Assembly: GCA_011365025.1 (NCBI GenBank)
Contig: RDOF01000019.1
Location: 1-41,342, forward strand
From: Candidatus Thorarchaeota archaeon
GTDB taxonomy: Archaea > Asgardarchaeota > Thorarchaeia > Thorarchaeales > Thorarchaeaceae
Reading direction: 5' to 3'
DNA: 41,342 bases
Shown here: one piece after another, positions 40,356 to 41,342 of the stretch
Position numbering within the stretch: position 1 is the stretch's first letter
Layout: every line of letters starts with the position of its first letter
Notes under the pieces: generated by a model
What the model was told of the DNA's origin: nothing
Seen by the model: the letters and a program-made list of their open reading frames with translations, nothing else
Database searches by the model: none
Position numbers and translations under genes: made by a program

Positions 40356-40898
40356 ATGACTGAAACGGAAGAAAAAGCTGGTCCGCCTCAGACAATGATT
40401 GAACCAATCGATATGTCCAAGTTGGATGTGGGTTTTCGTAAGGAAATCCATAGTATGCCCAATGCTGAGGAGTTGTCTGCATGTTTTGCATGCACAACTT
40501 GTACAGCAGCTTGTCCAATTGCCAATCAGTGGGACTACAAACCACATCAATTGATTCGTATGATTTTGCTTGGAATGCGGGAAGAAGTTCTCTCAAGCAA
40601 GGAGATTTGGGAGTGCCTTACGTGCTTCCAGTGCCAAGAACGATGTCCACAGAAAGTGAAAGTGACTGACATTTTCTTTGACTGCAAGAATTTGGCTGCG
40701 GAAGAAGGAAAAATACCCCCCAATGTACTGGCATTAGGAAAATCCCTGATTGAAAAGGGGCAATTGTATGAGGTAACGAATGACTGGGAGCGAGAGGATT
40801 TGGACCTCGAACCAGAGGTCCCAGGACTAGAAACTGATACAATAAAGGAGATATTGAAGGGTACTCGGACGGGCCGACTTGTAGGAGGCGAGGAGTAA
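40356..40898 (+). CDS. hdrC: Heterodisulfide reductase subunit C-like iron-sulfur protein
   Basis: HdrC carries two [4Fe-4S] clusters that pass electrons to HdrB. The product is 180 residues from the ATG at 40356 and shows CFACTTCTAACPIAN-type (CxxCxxxCP) and CLTCFQCQERCP motifs. In methanogens it works on the CoM-S-S-CoB heterodisulfide; in non-methanogens HdrBC-like pairs take part in other electron bifurcation. The true substrate here is unknown. The open frame runs back to 40260, but that region looks non-coding. HdrB follows after one base. Confidence 0.93.
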   Translation: MTETEEKAGPPQTMIEPIDMSKLDVGFRKEIHSMPNAEELSACFACTTCTAACPIANQWDYKPHQLIRMILLGMREEVLSSKEIWECLTCFQCQERCPQKVKVTDIFFDCKNLAAEEGKIPPNVLALGKSLIEKGQLYEVTNDWEREDLDLEPEVPGLETDTIKEILKGTRTGRLVGGEE

Positions 40899-40899
40899 A

Positions 40900-41342
40900 G
40901 TGCCAAGTTATAATCTCTATATGGGTTGCAGCGTTCCAGCCAATTATCCAAACTACGAAGCCGCAATGGTCAAAGTTGCAGAAGCCTTGGACATGGAATT
41001 GAACTACATGGAGGGAGTAGCCTGTTGTGGAAGTCCAAATCTGCGGGCCTTTGACTACTTCGGATGGCTTGTTGTGAATGCAGGAACCATTGCGATTGCC
41101 GAGAAGAATGGATATGACATCGTTACACCCTGCAATGGGTGCTTTGGCTCTCTAAAGGATGTATTAGTTCACCTGAAACGCCACAAGAATGACCTTGAGA
41201 AAGTAAATGCGGAGTTGAAGAAACACGGACTGGAAATGAAGGGTACAGTCAAGGTGCGTCACATTGTAGAGGCAATGTACACCGATATTGGTATCGAGGA
41301 GATTAAGAAGAAGATTACGAAACCGTTGGACGGCGTGGGAAT
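40900..41342 (+). CDS. hdrB: Heterodisulfide reductase subunit B-like protein (partial)
   Basis: The reading frame opens with GTG at 40900, one base after the hdrC stop, and runs off the window end without a stop, giving about 147 residues. It begins VPSYNLYMGCSVPANYPNYE and has the first CCG-type motif (YMEGVACCGSPN) and the downstream TPCNGCFGSLKD, which bind the noncubane [4Fe-4S] clusters where disulfides are cut. The C-terminal CCG domain lies outside the window. It is not complete and so was not checked for the second motif. Confidence 0.93.
   Translation, partial: MPSYNLYMGCSVPANYPNYEAAMVKVAEALDMELNYMEGVACCGSPNLRAFDYFGWLVVNAGTIAIAEKNGYDIVTPCNGCFGSLKDVLVHLKRHKNDLEKVNAELKKHGLEMKGTVKVRHIVEAMYTDIGIEEIKKKITKPLDGVG

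Noticed and set aside
1..41342. CRISPR array, transposon, prophage or defence island
   Set aside because: No regularly spaced repeats, transposase, integrase, capsid or Cas-like frames were seen.

Overview
The window is archaeal chromosome: S15, S3Ae, SRP19, Gar1, RpoL, TFS, Csl4, KEOPS subunits, PCNA, GINS, PriS, Orc1/Cdc6 and the small subunit of DNA polymerase D (PolD) are all recognisable, several tRNA genes carry bulge-helix-bulge introns, and TTG/GTG starts are frequent. The combination of a TFE-beta-like factor with an Fe-S cysteine motif (mostly TACK and Asgard lineages) and PolD (absent from Crenarchaeota) points to an Asgard archaeon or a Bathyarchaeia/Thaumarchaeota-like lineage. 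Asgard (for example Thorarchaeia) is my best guess, but this is inference and not proven from the window.

Layout. 1-4.3 kb: a broken or truncated subtilase-like fragment, an intron-containing tRNA-Ile, an unknown gene, a membrane-anchored M23-type metallopeptidase and a large unknown membrane protein. 4.3-9.9 kb: a putative glycosyltransferase, a TIM-barrel protein resembling CbiR, cyclophilin, then RNA-related genes (Trm1, RlmE/FtsJ-type methyltransferase, TFE-beta, Gar1, SRP19). 10-12.2 kb: dCMP deaminase, aspartate carbamoyltransferase, and an XRE-type regulator convergent with the latter. 12.3-16.3 kb: an accessory stretch with intron-containing tRNA-Pro, a bacterial-looking GH13 glucosidase, small unknown genes, tRNA-Thr and a methyltransferase. 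16.4-23.7 kb: KEOPS kae1-bud32, then rps15 - RecJ/Cdc45-like - pcc1, with FAU-1, UPF0147, ZNRD2/p27-like and S3Ae around them. 23.7-28.1 kb: tRNA-Leu with a probable non-canonical intron, a GcvH-domain fusion protein, a DsrE-like protein, a membrane protein with an internal duplication, an LVIVD beta-propeller, and tRNA-Ser with a T-loop intron. 28.1-30.5 kb: phosphohexomutase and an AbrB-PhoU protein. 30.6-40 kb: a replication and transcription cluster (PolD small subunit, Orc1/Cdc6, a probable replication origin with three ORB-like elements, METTL5-type methyltransferase, Csl4, RpoL, RNase III-like protein, TFS, OB-like protein, PCNA, PriS, GINS). 40.3 kb to the end: HdrC and a partial HdrB.

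How it fits together. The last 11 kb holds an origin, its initiator, a polymerase subunit, clamp, primase and GINS. The RecJ family member at 18.6 kb has lost its catalytic motif and so looks like the Cdc45-type partner of GINS, which would complete much of a CMG-like helicase accessory set. Three KEOPS subunits lie within 4 kb. Four of five tRNA genes appear interrupted, two at unusual positions. The less understood parts are the M23 peptidase, the GcvH fusion, the PriS with additional cysteine clusters and several unknown membrane proteins. I saw no CRISPR array, transposase, phage gene or defence island.
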